Of a DNA stretch of 64,000 nucleotides, positions 15,772-24,295 are shown in pieces. Source of the DNA: CAWHJN01 sp963829705 (GTDB lineage Bacteria; Bacteroidota; Rhodothermia; Rhodothermales; BA12); NCBI GenBank assembly GCA_963829705.1, contig CAWHJN010000003.1, positions 449,703 to 513,702 of the forward strand, read 5' to 3'. Within the stretch, counting starts at the first letter, position 1. Every line of letters starts with the position of its first letter. The translations under genes and the position numbers were made by a program. The notes under the pieces were generated by a model. That model saw nothing but the letters and a program-made list of their open reading frames with translations, made no database searches and had not been told where the DNA came from.

Positions 15772-16320
15772 ATGACAACGACTCAGAACCCCACCCGCAC
15801 CACCCGACGCGGTCGTCACCTTTCTGCCACCACGCTCATCGGCGACAACGTCGTCAACGCACAGGGGGATTCGCTCGGCGAGATCACAGACTTCATGATG
15901 GATCTCGACACGGGCGCCATCTCCTACGCCATCCTGTCGTTTGGCGGCTTCCTGGGCATGGGCAACAAGCTGTTTGCCGTCCCCTTCGAGGCGCTCCGCG
16001 TGGATACCACCAACGAGCGATTCGTGCTCGACGTGTCCAAAGAGAAGCTGGAAAACGCGCCGGGCTTCGACGAAGATCACTGGCCGTCACACGCCGATGA
16101 CACGTTCCTCAACGAGGTCTACAACTACTACGGCTACGGCGATTACCGGAACTATAACGAGCGCTTCTATGGCTCGTACGACAAGGGGCGCTACCAGAAC
16201 CGGTATACCTACAATAAACGCGACTGGGACCCGACAGACGATTCCTACCAGGAGCGCGTCCGCCGTTCCCGTGAGGAAGGCATGATGGAAGTCGTTGACG
16301 AAAACCGCAACGGTGTCTGA
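15772..16320 (+). CDS. PRC-barrel domain protein
   Basis: A 182-residue cytoplasmic protein. Residues about 18-95 form a PRC-barrel (LIGDNVVNAQGDSLGEITDF, YAILSFGGFLGMGNKLFAVP, FEALRVD), a small beta-barrel used for ligand or RNA/protein binding and common in stress proteins. The C-terminal 85 residues are very rich in Tyr, Asp, Asn and Arg (VYNYYGYGDYRNYNERFYG), a low-complexity, possibly disordered tail. Such architecture is typical of bacterial stress or envelope-associated PRC proteins. Expression may be governed by the inverted repeat upstream. A canonical terminator follows. Confidence 0.85.
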   Translation: MTTTQNPTRTTRRGRHLSATTLIGDNVVNAQGDSLGEITDFMMDLDTGAISYAILSFGGFLGMGNKLFAVPFEALRVDTTNERFVLDVSKEKLENAPGFDEDHWPSHADDTFLNEVYNYYGYGDYRNYNERFYGSYDKGRYQNRYTYNKRDWDPTDDSYQERVRRSREEGMMEVVDENRNGV

Positions 16321-16349
16321 TTGATGCCCCGCACTGATTGCATCCCCGA

Positions 16350-16381
16350 GGTGCGCTGCTCGAAAGCAGCGCACCTTTTTT
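16350..16381 (+). terminator. Rho-independent terminator after the PRC-barrel gene
   Basis: A perfect 11-bp stem, GGTGCGCTGCT (16350-16360) with AGCAGCGCACC (16365-16375), has a CGAA tetraloop followed by TTTTTT. It also separates this unit from the convergent four-gene cluster that ends at 16392. Confidence 0.95.
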
Positions 16382-16391
16382 GTGCGTGCCG

Positions 16392-16877
16392 CTACCCTAT
16401 GCGGAGGTTCACGCTCTCGAACTCGACGTGCAGGCTCACCTTGTTGCTCGACGACGTTTCGTACAGCGCCGAGAACCCCGCTGCCACCGTGACGAGCTTG
16501 ATCTGCGCGCCCACTTCGGCACTCAGTTCGTACGCCTCGCTCGCGTGAAACTCGAACTCCGCGTCTATTGTGGCGCTCTTGGGCAGCAGCAGGTTGAGGT
16601 CGCTCGGCTCCGCAGTCGCGGCTGCCACATTGCGTATGATGCTCTTGAAGGGCTCTGTAACGGGCCCTGCAACGTCGAGCGGAGACAGCGCACTGTCCTC
16701 CACAGCCCCCTCGGGTACGTTTCCGTCGTCGTCTGCCGCGTTTTGCGCGAGGCGCTTCACGGTATTTGCTGTCTCGACGAACGTGGCAGGGATGAGGGTG
16801 GAGAGCATGACGGCGGCGAAGCTTTCCGCGAGAACCGCAGAAAACGAAGCGACGGAGATAGCGGTGGAGACGGCCAT
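16392..16877 (-). CDS. Uncharacterised protein, 4th gene of the 16.4-19.0 kb cluster
   Basis: A 161-residue protein of unknown function. The N-terminus (MAVSTAISVASFSAVLAESF) is helical and mildly hydrophobic but not a clear signal peptide. A middle acidic linker (NAADDDGNVPEGAVEDSA) is followed by a helix and a beta-rich C-terminus containing IDAEFEFHASEAY and NKVSLHVEFESVNLRIG. The helix, then alternating hydrophobic beta strands, echoes the C-terminal modules of its neighbours and loosely resembles DUF2589 proteins; this is a visual resemblance, not a search result. It starts 11 nt after the preceding gene. Confidence 0.7.
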   Translation of the reverse strand: MAVSTAISVASFSAVLAESFAAVMLSTLIPATFVETANTVKRLAQNAADDDGNVPEGAVEDSALSPLDVAGPVTEPFKSIIRNVAAATAEPSDLNLLLPKSATIDAEFEFHASEAYELSAEVGAQIKLVTVAAGFSALYETSSSNKVSLHVEFESVNLRIG

Positions 16878-16888
16878 GGCGGTAGAGG

Positions 16889-17266
16889 TCAGTGATAGAG
16901 TTGCGGTGCGATGTGAAGGGACAGACGGGCCGTTGCGGTACCTGTATCCCCGGCAGCGAGGCGGACGGTGGCATCGAGCGAGCCCCGAGCGACCTGCATG
17001 TGCTGGTCGGCGAGCGCTTCGTCGGCTACCCGCAGCGCATCGACGAAAGCATGCAGGAGCACGACCGGATCGGCGGGTTCGGGGCCTGGCATACCCGGCG
17101 TGAACTGCGGCACCGACACCGTCAGGCGCGTTTCGATGCCCGCGGCTTGGAGGGCAGCGAGCAACTGCCCGGCGATTGCCTGCGCCGACGGCCCGGCCAG
17201 CGACGCCGTTTCGCGCATCCATTGCCCGGCATCGAGCGTGAAGGTGGTGTAGCCGATGTCGCTCAT
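16889..17266 (-). CDS. Uncharacterised protein, 3rd gene of the cluster
   Basis: A 125-residue protein. It begins MSDIGYTTFTLDAGQW, and a helix (GPSAQAIAGQLLAALQAAGI) and a short strand (TRLTVSVPQF) precede a Pro-rich turn. The C-terminal part is a helix (LLHAFVDALRVADEALADQH) followed by two strands (GSLDATVRLAA, ATARLSLHIAP). This last module aligns by eye with the end of the neighbouring 154-aa protein (AEAINEAENRL, then GSAEVSLVIEV, ANIRLDIQP). There is no signal peptide and no catalytic motif. It starts 4 nt downstream of the previous stop. Confidence 0.7.
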   Translation of the reverse strand: MSDIGYTTFTLDAGQWMRETASLAGPSAQAIAGQLLAALQAAGIETRLTVSVPQFTPGMPGPEPADPVVLLHAFVDALRVADEALADQHMQVARGSLDATVRLAAGDTGTATARLSLHIAPQLYH

Positions 17267-17270
17267 GGGA

Positions 17271-17735
17271 TCACTGGAAGGGTCGCGGCTGGATGTCGAG
17301 CCGGATGTTGGCCTGCGCCGCCGCACCCCCGACTTCGATCACGAGCGACACTTCGGCGCTGCCGCTGGCAATGACCAGGTTTTGCTGGTTGAGCCTGTTC
17401 TCCGCCTCGTTGATGGCCTCGGCCAGCCGCCGCAGCGGCTCCATCGGGTCGCCGCCGGGCAGCACGGGCGGGCCGCCTGTAGCCGGTGTGCCGCTGCCCA
17501 GAGCGCCCAGTTGCTGCTGCAAGTCTTCGGCCTTCTCCTTCCATTCCGCGACCTCGTCGAGCAATGCCTGCGGCGAGGGCAACGTGACGGACAGTCCCCC
17601 AATCATGCCCTTGAGCACGCCGATGGCCGTCTCGCACGAGATGAAATTCAGCCCTGGAACTGGCGGTGGAGGCGGGCACACCGTCGCCATCTGATCCAGC
17701 ACATCGCCCGCTTTGATCGTAAAGGTATCTGCCAT
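17271..17735 (-). CDS. Uncharacterised protein, 2nd gene of the cluster
   Basis: A 154-residue protein starting MADTFTIKAGDVLDQMATV, with an early poly-Pro stretch (CPPPPPVPG) and a central coiled-coil-like helix (LLDEVAEWKEKAEDLQQQLG). A Gly/Pro linker leads to the C-terminal module, a helix (LRRLAEAINEAENRLNQQN) plus two beta strands (GSAEVSLVIEVG, QANIRLDIQPRP). The module matches that of the 125-aa neighbour. Two cysteines lie in the N-terminal half. It is cytoplasmic by appearance and has no recognised enzyme motif. Confidence 0.7.
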   Translation of the reverse strand: MADTFTIKAGDVLDQMATVCPPPPPVPGLNFISCETAIGVLKGMIGGLSVTLPSPQALLDEVAEWKEKAEDLQQQLGALGSGTPATGGPPVLPGGDPMEPLRRLAEAINEAENRLNQQNLVIASGSAEVSLVIEVGGAAAQANIRLDIQPRPFQ

Positions 17736-17749
17736 GCGTATCAGAGGAT

Positions 17750-18958
17750 TCAGGCGATGCCGGGGCGCCCTAGCGCCCGCAGCGTGTCGCGGAAGGCATG
17801 GGGCACGTCGAGCGCGTCGGTGGCCTCACGCAGCGCGTCGAGCACCCGCACCAGGCGGCTTCCCGCTTCGACGGCGCTCTGGCTCTGACGCACTCGGCCG
17901 ACTCCCTTGCCGAAGGCAGTCGCGGCGCGGCGGGGCAGCGGCATATCGTCTGCCAGCGCCTGAAGCCGGGCCAGCGCCGCATCGAATGGTGCCCGCCACG
18001 TGCCGTCGGTGGTTTCGAGCACGCCCAGCAGGCCGAGCTTTTCGAGGTGATCCAGAAAGGGTACGGGGAGCACCCGGCCCGGCAGATGCGGTGCGAGCTC
18101 GGCCAGCGCGTGCGCGAGCACGGCGCGTGCTGCCGCCCCACGCCCGGTGGCAATGGCTTTTTCGGCCTGCGCGGCGAAAGCGCGGCGCACGGGCGCATCC
18201 ACCTGTGCCTCAGCCAGCAACGACGCGAGCGTGGCGATGCGTTCGCGGTCCGGCAGGCGCAGGCTGTCCGCTGCGGGCCGTGCCGTGCCCGCCCACGCGG
18301 CGAGACGGTCGAGCGCGGTTGCAACAGCGTCGGGCACTTCCTGCCCCTGCTGTTCATGGACGAGCCGCACATCCGCTACGAAGGCTGCGACGCCCCGCCG
18401 CGCCTTGTCCAGTTCGCCCGCCTCCAGACGCGCGCGCACTTCATCCAGATGGGTCTTTAGCACCTTCGCAGCCGCAGGGAATTCTTGGGACAGGTACTCC
18501 CACACCGCGCGCATCACCTTGATCACTTCGGCATCCGCCAGCCCGGGTGGCGGCGAATCCGGCTCCCGGTCGATGGGCGGCGTGTCGTCTCTGGGAGGTC
18601 GCTCGTCGCGCACCGCCGTCTTTTCCTGCGACACCACGTTGACGATCTCCAGCCTGATCGTCGCCCGGTTGATGATTTCGGTGGTCTGCTCCGACGCCTT
18701 CGTTTCGAGCGCGGGCCCCAGCCCGAAGCCTCCTCCCAGCGGCGGGCGCACCTGGAGCGCGAAGCCCGTCTGCGTCTCGCGCGCCTGCACGCTGAAATCG
18801 AACGAGACCGCAACCTCTGCCCCTTTCACCACCAGTGTCCCTAGGGGACTTCTGGATGTGTTGACGAGCGCGGCGTGCCCCTCGGCCAGCGCCGTCATGA
18901 TCTCGCGCATGAGATCACCGGCCAGGATGAAGCGGGCGGGATCGAGGTAGGTGGACAT
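17750..18958 (-). CDS. Uncharacterised two-part protein, 1st gene of the cluster
   Basis: A 402-residue protein. Residues 1-115 form a helix (LMREIMTALAEGHAALVN) followed by strands TLVVKGAEVAVSFDFSVQ and ATIRLEIVNVV, a layout recalling the trypsin-co-occurring TRYPCO2-type domain (by-eye analogy only). A Pro/Asp-rich linker spans about residues 118-150. The remaining 250 residues are alpha-helical, rich in Ala, Arg and Leu (VFLDHLEKLGLLG-type repeats), with no ATPase, protease or nuclease motif. ATG 18958 is preferred; an in-frame extension upstream (MFRGDVEYPHAL) is possible. The 144 nt upstream to fmt may hold the promoter of this four-gene unit. Confidence 0.72.
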   Translation of the reverse strand: MSTYLDPARFILAGDLMREIMTALAEGHAALVNTSRSPLGTLVVKGAEVAVSFDFSVQARETQTGFALQVRPPLGGGFGLGPALETKASEQTTEIINRATIRLEIVNVVSQEKTAVRDERPPRDDTPPIDREPDSPPPGLADAEVIKVMRAVWEYLSQEFPAAAKVLKTHLDEVRARLEAGELDKARRGVAAFVADVRLVHEQQGQEVPDAVATALDRLAAWAGTARPAADSLRLPDRERIATLASLLAEAQVDAPVRRAFAAQAEKAIATGRGAAARAVLAHALAELAPHLPGRVLPVPFLDHLEKLGLLGVLETTDGTWRAPFDAALARLQALADDMPLPRRAATAFGKGVGRVRQSQSAVEAGSRLVRVLDALREATDALDVPHAFRDTLRALGRPGIA

Positions 18959-19102
18959 GAGCGCGTGTGGATACTCGACATCGCCGCGAAACACGACGGG
19001 TACTTCGTTTCCAGACGCACGACGGTGCCGCGCCTGACTGCGTACAGCCTGCTTACAAAGTCGATAAAAGACGCGGGGTATGCAAACGCGCGCCTGCTTT
19101 CG

Positions 19103-20023
19103 TCACGCGCCCAGCACCTCCCCCGTTTCTACACGGCTGCCGTTGGCGAAATCTGCCGCCGACATCCGCTGCCGCCCGGCGGGCTGCACCTCGACGAGTT
19201 CCACCGCGCCTGCCGCGCAGGCCACCGTGAGCGGGCTCGTGCCGAGGATCGTGCCGGGTGCTCCCGAGCCCTCGTCGAGGCGCGTGCGGAGGATTTTGAG
19301 CGCGTCGCCCCGGAAGGTCGTCCACGCGCCGGGCATGGGTGAGAAGCCGCGAACGTGGTTATGGACGGTTCGCGCATCCTGCTGCCAGTCGATCTCGCCT
19401 TCCTCCCGGAAGAGCTTCGGCGCGGGCGAGGCGAGGGCATCGTCCTGCGTGCGGGCAGTGGCCTTCCCCTGCTCGATCAGCCGGACGGTTTCGACGACGA
19501 GATCCGCGCCGATGTCCATCAGCTTGTCGTGAACATCGCCCGCCGTATCGTCCGGCCCGATGGGCAGCGTTTTCTGCGCGATGACGTTGCCGGTGTCCAC
19601 CTGCTCGCGGAGGAAGAAGGTCGTCACGCCCGTCTCCACTTCCCCCGCCATCACGGCCCGCTGGATGGGCGCGGCCCCACGGTAGCGCGGCAGCAGCGAT
19701 CCGTGCAAGTTGAAGGCGCCCAGCGCGGGCAGCGCGAACACCTGCGGCGGCAGGATTTTGAAAGCCACGACGACGAACAGGTCGGGCTTTAGCGCGGCCA
19801 GCGCATCGGCAAACGCAGGATCGCGCACGCTCTCGGGTTGCAGGATGGCGCTGATGCCCAGCTTCTGCGCGGCCACCTTCACCGGCGGCGGCGCGGGCGG
19901 GTTGCCGCGACGGCCCGGCGCGTCGGGCGACGTGACGACGGCGACGGGCCGATAGCCGCTTTCGACGAGTTTTTCGAGCGCGGGCACTGCGAAGTGCGGC
20001 GTGCCCATGAAGACGAGGCGCAT
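19103..20023 (-). CDS. fmt: Methionyl-tRNA formyltransferase
   Basis: Transfers a formyl group from 10-formyl-THF to initiator Met-tRNA. The 306-residue protein has the N-terminal MRLVFMGTPHFAVPALEKLV, the folate-site NLHGSLLPRYRGAAPIQRAV with catalytic Asn/His, and the C-terminal OB-like domain (RVHNHVRGFSPMPGAWTTF-like). Length is normal. The start at 20023 corresponds exactly to the conserved N-terminus. The def gene, a frequent partner, is not adjacent. Confidence 0.95.
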   Translation of the reverse strand: MRLVFMGTPHFAVPALEKLVESGYRPVAVVTSPDAPGRRGNPPAPPPVKVAAQKLGISAILQPESVRDPAFADALAALKPDLFVVVAFKILPPQVFALPALGAFNLHGSLLPRYRGAAPIQRAVMAGEVETGVTTFFLREQVDTGNVIAQKTLPIGPDDTAGDVHDKLMDIGADLVVETVRLIEQGKATARTQDDALASPAPKLFREEGEIDWQQDARTVHNHVRGFSPMPGAWTTFRGDALKILRTRLDEGSGAPGTILGTSPLTVACAAGAVELVEVQPAGRQRMSAADFANGSRVETGEVLGA

Positions 20024-20070
20024 GGGAGCAGGGAAAGGGAACGCCAAGCTACGACGCCCGGCATCGCCCG

Positions 20071-20463
20071 TTACCACCGCACCCGAAGCGTCTCGCCCAC
20101 GCGGGTGCCTCGGTAGCAGGTTGGCTCCCCCTCCATCGGGGCGGCCTGACACTCTGCTTCGACGGCATACGACCAGAAAAACAGCACCGCCTCCTCGTCG
20201 CTCGCCCCGCCGATCACCTCGATGCGTTTCTGCTCGCCGGGCATCACGGGGGTTCCCGAGAAGCCTCCCGGAAGCGGGTCTATGACCTGCGACGTCCGCT
20301 CGCCGATGGCGTAGCCCACGATGAGGCTGTCGGTGTGATTGATCACTGCGAGCGTAGTCGGCCCCGCCCGGCGCGCCTCCACGTCGCCCCCTCCAGCCTC
20401 CGGGCCAAAGAGCGCGCATCCGGCGAAAGCGGTGACACACGCAATGACGACGGCGTTCCGCAT
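20071..20463 (-). CDS. Hypothetical lipoprotein, 130 aa
   Basis: The signal sequence MRNAVVIACVTAFAGCALFG has a lipobox Cys at residue 16, followed by a small Gly/Glu-rich linker and a beta-type domain (TTLAVINHTDSLIVGYAIGE). Two further cysteines (AECQAAP, PTCYRG) could form a disulphide. The family is not recognised. Its ATG lies just downstream of the GWxTD gene stop (6 nt), so the two are probably co-transcribed. Confidence 0.75.
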   Translation of the reverse strand: MRNAVVIACVTAFAGCALFGPEAGGGDVEARRAGPTTLAVINHTDSLIVGYAIGERTSQVIDPLPGGFSGTPVMPGEQKRIEVIGGASDEEAVLFFWSYAVEAECQAAPMEGEPTCYRGTRVGETLRVRW

Positions 20464-20468
20464 GGCGA

Positions 20469-21785
20469 TCAGCGCAGGCGCGTGCGGTCGTCCCAGATGG
20501 GCACCATCAGTCGGTAGTCGCCCATGCCGGTCTCGTCGATGAAGACGAAGCGGCGTCCGATACGCGTGTAGATCCACTCCTCGTACGGCTTCGTGTTGAA
20601 GTTGAACGGGTGGCGCTCGACGATATCGGGTTCGCCGAAGCGAATCATGACGAGGCCACGGTCGGTTTCCCAGCCCGGCAGGATGCTACGCCCGTAGGAT
20701 TCGTTGGCGTAGGCCACGCGGAAGTAGTATTCCTCCATGCGCTCGTTGCGCTCGGTGCCGGGCGTCGGGTCGAGGCGTTTCCAGAAATCCTGAAAGCGTT
20801 TGAGGCGCTCCTGCTCGGTCCCTCCCTCGCGGATGTATTTGATGTCGCGGTCTTTGGCAACGTGGCGCATCTGCGCAATGGCCTGGTCGAGGTTGGCAAT
20901 GTGCTGCGTGAGGCCCTGCCAGGTGGCCTCGACCTTCTTGGTGGCTTCGGCCACCGCCGATCCGTCGGCCTTTTCGAGCCGCACGCGGAGGGTGTAATCG
21001 CCCGTGGTGAGGCCGCTGACGGGCAACGTGACGACGAACGGGTTGCGCCCGGCGCGCAGCGTCGTCGGGGCCACGTTGGTGTAGGCCACGTCGCCGTTGG
21101 GACTGTCGCGCAGGCCCAGCGCGGTCCGCACCGCCGAGCGCGACTGCGCGCGCGTGACTTCGCGGGTGACGCGGACGTCCTGCTTTTTATCGGAATAGAT
21201 CTCGTAGAACACCTGCACGCCCTCGTCGTCGGTGCTGATGCGGTTGGCGACGGTGGGCGAGATGGTGTTCGTCGTCGCGTTGAAATCGTCGATGAGGATG
21301 AGATCGCTCAGCGCGAGCGGCCCCGCCATGTCGCGGACGACGGTGGTGACCTCCTGCGAGTACGAGCGGCGCGTGGTGCCGTCTTCGAGGCGAAACTGGA
21401 GCAGGTAGCGCCCGGCGGCGAGGTCGAGCGACTGCGTGGTGCGGTCGGTGAGCTGGTCGCTGACAGTCGCCGCGTACTCACGCACGGGAATCGTCCGGTC
21501 CCACACGCGGTTGGCGATAAAGCTCTGCTGCCGTCCTTTCTCGTCCACCCGGTACACGTCGAGCGACACCTGGTACTTGGCCTGGTAGCCACTCTGCACG
21601 TTGGTGAAGTTGAGCAGCGCGTGCGACACCTTGGTGTACACGTCGAGGCGTGCCAGGCCCGGCTCGTCGCCGCGCACGCTCACCGCGTCGATTTCGAAGG
21701 CCGGCAGATTCTGCGCGCCTGCCGGTGCCACGAGGAGCACACCGAACAGGATCAGCAGGCAGAGGCAGCGTTTCAGGACATCCAT
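20469..21785 (-). CDS. GWxTD-domain exported protein
   Basis: A 438-residue protein with a signal peptide (LLILFGVLLVAPAGAQ). It has an N-terminal beta-sandwich region (about residues 30-330) and the C-terminal GWxTD domain typical of Bacteroidota/Rhodothermota proteins. The signature reads LPGWETDRGLVMIRFGEP, then KPYEEWIYTRIGRRFVFID and GDYRLMVPIW. The domain's function is unknown; it often occurs in large secreted or periplasmic proteins. It starts after an AT-richer 180-nt gap downstream of ftsY. Confidence 0.9.
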   Translation of the reverse strand: MDVLKRCLCLLILFGVLLVAPAGAQNLPAFEIDAVSVRGDEPGLARLDVYTKVSHALLNFTNVQSGYQAKYQVSLDVYRVDEKGRQQSFIANRVWDRTIPVREYAATVSDQLTDRTTQSLDLAAGRYLLQFRLEDGTTRRSYSQEVTTVVRDMAGPLALSDLILIDDFNATTNTISPTVANRISTDDEGVQVFYEIYSDKKQDVRVTREVTRAQSRSAVRTALGLRDSPNGDVAYTNVAPTTLRAGRNPFVVTLPVSGLTTGDYTLRVRLEKADGSAVAEATKKVEATWQGLTQHIANLDQAIAQMRHVAKDRDIKYIREGGTEQERLKRFQDFWKRLDPTPGTERNERMEEYYFRVAYANESYGRSILPGWETDRGLVMIRFGEPDIVERHPFNFNTKPYEEWIYTRIGRRFVFIDETGMGDYRLMVPIWDDRTRLR

Positions 21786-21967
21786 GCGAGGGCTCGGTTG
21801 TAGCAAGGTCGATGGCACCGTGCGAAAATGAAAACGGTTTCAGGCGCGCACAAGAGCGCATGGTGGGCAATATGCACAGCGTAACGGCAAAATGCCACCG
21901 CGCGGAGCCGGGTGGTCGGGAGATCGCGCTGAACCGTCTGCACGCTCCAATGAACAGCGGAGCAGGC

Positions 21968-22918
21968 TCAGGCGAAGAGCGCCTCGACGAACCGGCGGCG
22001 GTCGAACACCTGGAGGTCGGTGATGCCTTCGCCCACACCCACATATTTTACGGGAATGCCGAACTCGTTCGAAATGCCAATCACAATGCCCCCTTTGGCC
22101 GTTCCGTCGAGTTTGGTGAGCACGAGGCCCGTCACGTCCACGCTTTTGGTGAACTCCTCCGCCTGCCGGATGGCGTTCTGGCCCGTCGAGGCGTCGAGCA
22201 CGAGCAGCACCTCGTGGGGCGCGCCCACCACCTGCCGGTCCATCACGCGCTTGATCTTGGAAAGCTCGTCCATCAACCCGCCTTTGGTATGCAACCGCCC
22301 CGCCGTGTCGATGATGGCGACATCGGCGTCGCGCGTCCGGGCCGAAGCGATGGTGTCGTAGGCGACGGCGGCCGGGTCGGCTCCGTGGCCCTGCTTGATG
22401 AGAGGCACGCCCGCACGCTCGGCCCAGATTTCGAGTTGCTCGGTGGCGGCGGCGCGGAACGTGTCGGCGGCCCCGAGCACGACGCGGCGCCCCGCTTCTT
22501 TGTACCGATACGCCAGCTTGCCGATGGTCGTCGTCTTGCCCACCCCGTTGACGCCCACCACCATGATGACGTGCGGGCGGTTGGGCAGCGGCGCGTCGAA
22601 ATCCGCCGGGCGCTCCACCTCGTGGTCGAGCATCAGGTGCGAGATCTCGTCGCGGATGAGCGCGTCGAGGTCGGCAGCCGACACGTAACGGTCGCGCTGC
22701 ACCCGTGCCTCGACGCGCTTGATGATGTCGAGCGTGGTTTTAACGCCCACGTCGCTGGTGACAAGCACATCTTCGAGGTCATCGAGGAACTCCTCGTCCA
22801 CGGTGTCGCGCCCGCGCAGCAGCTTGTCCATCTTGCCGAAGAGCGACGTGCGCGTCTTCTCCAGCCCCTGTTCGAGCTTTTGCTGATCCTGTTTTTTGAA
22901 GCGGTCGAAGAAACCCAT
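21968..22918 (-). CDS. ftsY: Signal recognition particle receptor FtsY
   Basis: Membrane-associated GTPase that docks the SRP-ribosome complex at SecYEG. The 316-residue protein has a short N-terminal NG-preceding helix (MGFFDRFKKQ), the N domain, then the G domain with VVGVNGVGKTTTIGKLA (G1), GAADTFRAAATEQLEIW (insert box), IIDTAGRLHTKG (G3), VLTKLDGTAKGG (G4) and GVGEGITDLQVFD (G5). There is no long acidic A domain, as in many Bacteroidota. Heptanucleotide repeats fill the sequence just upstream of the ATG. Confidence 0.96.
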   Translation of the reverse strand: MGFFDRFKKQDQQKLEQGLEKTRTSLFGKMDKLLRGRDTVDEEFLDDLEDVLVTSDVGVKTTLDIIKRVEARVQRDRYVSAADLDALIRDEISHLMLDHEVERPADFDAPLPNRPHVIMVVGVNGVGKTTTIGKLAYRYKEAGRRVVLGAADTFRAAATEQLEIWAERAGVPLIKQGHGADPAAVAYDTIASARTRDADVAIIDTAGRLHTKGGLMDELSKIKRVMDRQVVGAPHEVLLVLDASTGQNAIRQAEEFTKSVDVTGLVLTKLDGTAKGGIVIGISNEFGIPVKYVGVGEGITDLQVFDRRRFVEALFA

Positions 22919-22920
22919 AG

Positions 22921-22978
22921 GTGAAAGTCGGAAGTCGAAGCGCGGAGGAAAGTCGGAATGTGGAAATCGTAGGGGCGC
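22921..22978. repeat. Heptanucleotide array plus GTAGGGGCG word before ftsY
   Basis: In-phase heptamers GAAAGTC, GGAAGTC, GAAGCGC, GGAGGAA start 4 nt before the ftsY ATG and decay outward. GTAGGGGCG follows at 22969-22977, within the sequence GGGGCGCTGCGCCC, itself palindromic. The array is pyrimidine-rich in the ftsY mRNA. Confidence 0.7.
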
Positions 22979-23032
22979 TGCGCCCTGATCGGAGCGAGGA
23001 AGTCCGATGCAGGAACGTACCGTGGCACCTCT

Positions 23033-23659
23033 CTACGGCTGCGGGGTGGGAACGACGAGGGTATCGGATTCGTCGGGCACGAGCGGGATGCGCGGCGCGC
23101 GGTACATCACGACAAAGCGGATGAGGTACTGAAGAAACGAGAGCACGAAAAAGCCCGCCGTCGTCCACACGAACACGTTCAGCACGGGCGCATCGGCGCG
23201 CAGGATGACGAGCAGAACCGTGAGCGCCAGCGCGCCGACGGCCAGCTTGCCCATCCACACGCTCGCAGGCACGGCCCCGTGGCGCTTGGCCAGGATGACG
23301 CCGCCGCCGAAGACGAGGATATCGCGCGCGACGATGAGGCCCATCAGCCACAGCGGCAGGTGCGGCGCCGGTGGGCGCAGCGCCAGCGTGCCGCCGATGG
23401 CGAGCGCGGCGAACTTGTCGGCGAACGGGTCGAGAACCTTGCCCCACTCCGACACCGTCCCCGACCACCGCGCCACGCGCCCGTCGAAAAAGTCCGTGAG
23501 CACGCCCAGTGCCACCAGCGCCATCACCCACGCCACCGACCCATTCCGCCACAGCAGCACGGCGATGGGCACGACGAGAACGATCCGCGCCAGGCTCAAC
23601 CCGTTGGCCGCCGTCCAGAACCGGCCCAGGTCGCGCATCGTGAAGGTGCGGTAGCGCAT
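23033..23659 (-). CDS. CDP-alcohol phosphatidyltransferase (PgsA-like)
   Basis: Transfers a phosphatidyl group from CDP-diacylglycerol to an alcohol, probably glycerol-3-phosphate, in the inner membrane. The family signature D-x2-DG-x2-AR-x8-G-x3-D-x3-D is complete in TDFFDGRVARWSG and WGKVLDPFADK. About five to six membrane helices follow the conserved site. Length 208 aa is usual. An alternative start 7 codons further in (MRDLGRFWT) is also possible. Substrate alcohol is assigned by family similarity only. Confidence 0.88.
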   Translation of the reverse strand: MRYRTFTMRDLGRFWTAANGLSLARIVLVVPIAVLLWRNGSVAWVMALVALGVLTDFFDGRVARWSGTVSEWGKVLDPFADKFAALAIGGTLALRPPAPHLPLWLMGLIVARDILVFGGGVILAKRHGAVPASVWMGKLAVGALALTVLLVILRADAPVLNVFVWTTAGFFVLSFLQYLIRFVVMYRAPRIPLVPDESDTLVVPTPQP

Positions 23660-23786
23660 GAACGGAGCGGGGACAGACGAGGGTTGGAAACGCCTCTTAA
23701 ATACGCAACCTTCCCGGCAGGATTCGCCCGTCCCGCGAACCGTCTGCGGATTTTCGTAGGTTGCGCCGCCCGCATGACTTCGATCC

Positions 23787-24290
23787 ATGCCCCTCGCCGA
23801 CGACCACACCGCCCTTCTCTCGCAGTACGAGACGGCCACCACCCTGCTGCACGGGCGCGACGCCGCCTGGCTCACGACGCCCCAGAAAAACGTCTCGGAC
23901 TGGTCAGCGGCGCAACACTTGGCCCACGTCGAGGCGGTCAACCGGAGCGTGCTGGGCGCGCTGCGCGGGCTCGAACGGGCCGGTGCTGACGCCGTCCCCG
24001 ACGCCGCAACTCGCATCGGGCTCCGGGTGCTGGAGACAGGCACGTTTCCACGCGGGACGATCCGCGCGCCCGAGTTCGCCGTGCCGCCTCCCACCCTGAC
24101 GCTGGCAGACGTGGAAGCCGCCCTCGGCACCAATCTGGCGCGCTGGCGCGCCCTCGACCTCGACGCCGTGCCCACATGGCGCGGCACGCTACCGCATCCG
24201 CTGCTGGGTCCGCTGACGGCCACGCAGTGGGTGCGGTTCGCCTTCGTCCACACGGCGCATCACCACGCCATCGTGGGCGAACTGGTCTGA
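23787..24290 (+). CDS. DinB-like four-helix metal-binding protein
   Basis: A 167-residue helical-bundle protein of the DinB/YfiT-type superfamily. It contains the typical metal-ligand positions: His in SAAQHLAHVE (about residue 45) and a C-terminal FVHTAHHHAIV cluster. Members use thiols as cofactors in transferase or detoxification reactions, or have unknown roles. It begins 127 nt from the divergent pgsA-like gene and converges on the NUDIX gene, separated by 5 nt. The function within the superfamily cannot be specified. Confidence 0.8.
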   Translation: MPLADDHTALLSQYETATTLLHGRDAAWLTTPQKNVSDWSAAQHLAHVEAVNRSVLGALRGLERAGADAVPDAATRIGLRVLETGTFPRGTIRAPEFAVPPPTLTLADVEAALGTNLARWRALDLDAVPTWRGTLPHPLLGPLTATQWVRFAFVHTAHHHAIVGELV

Positions 24291-24295
24291 CGGGT

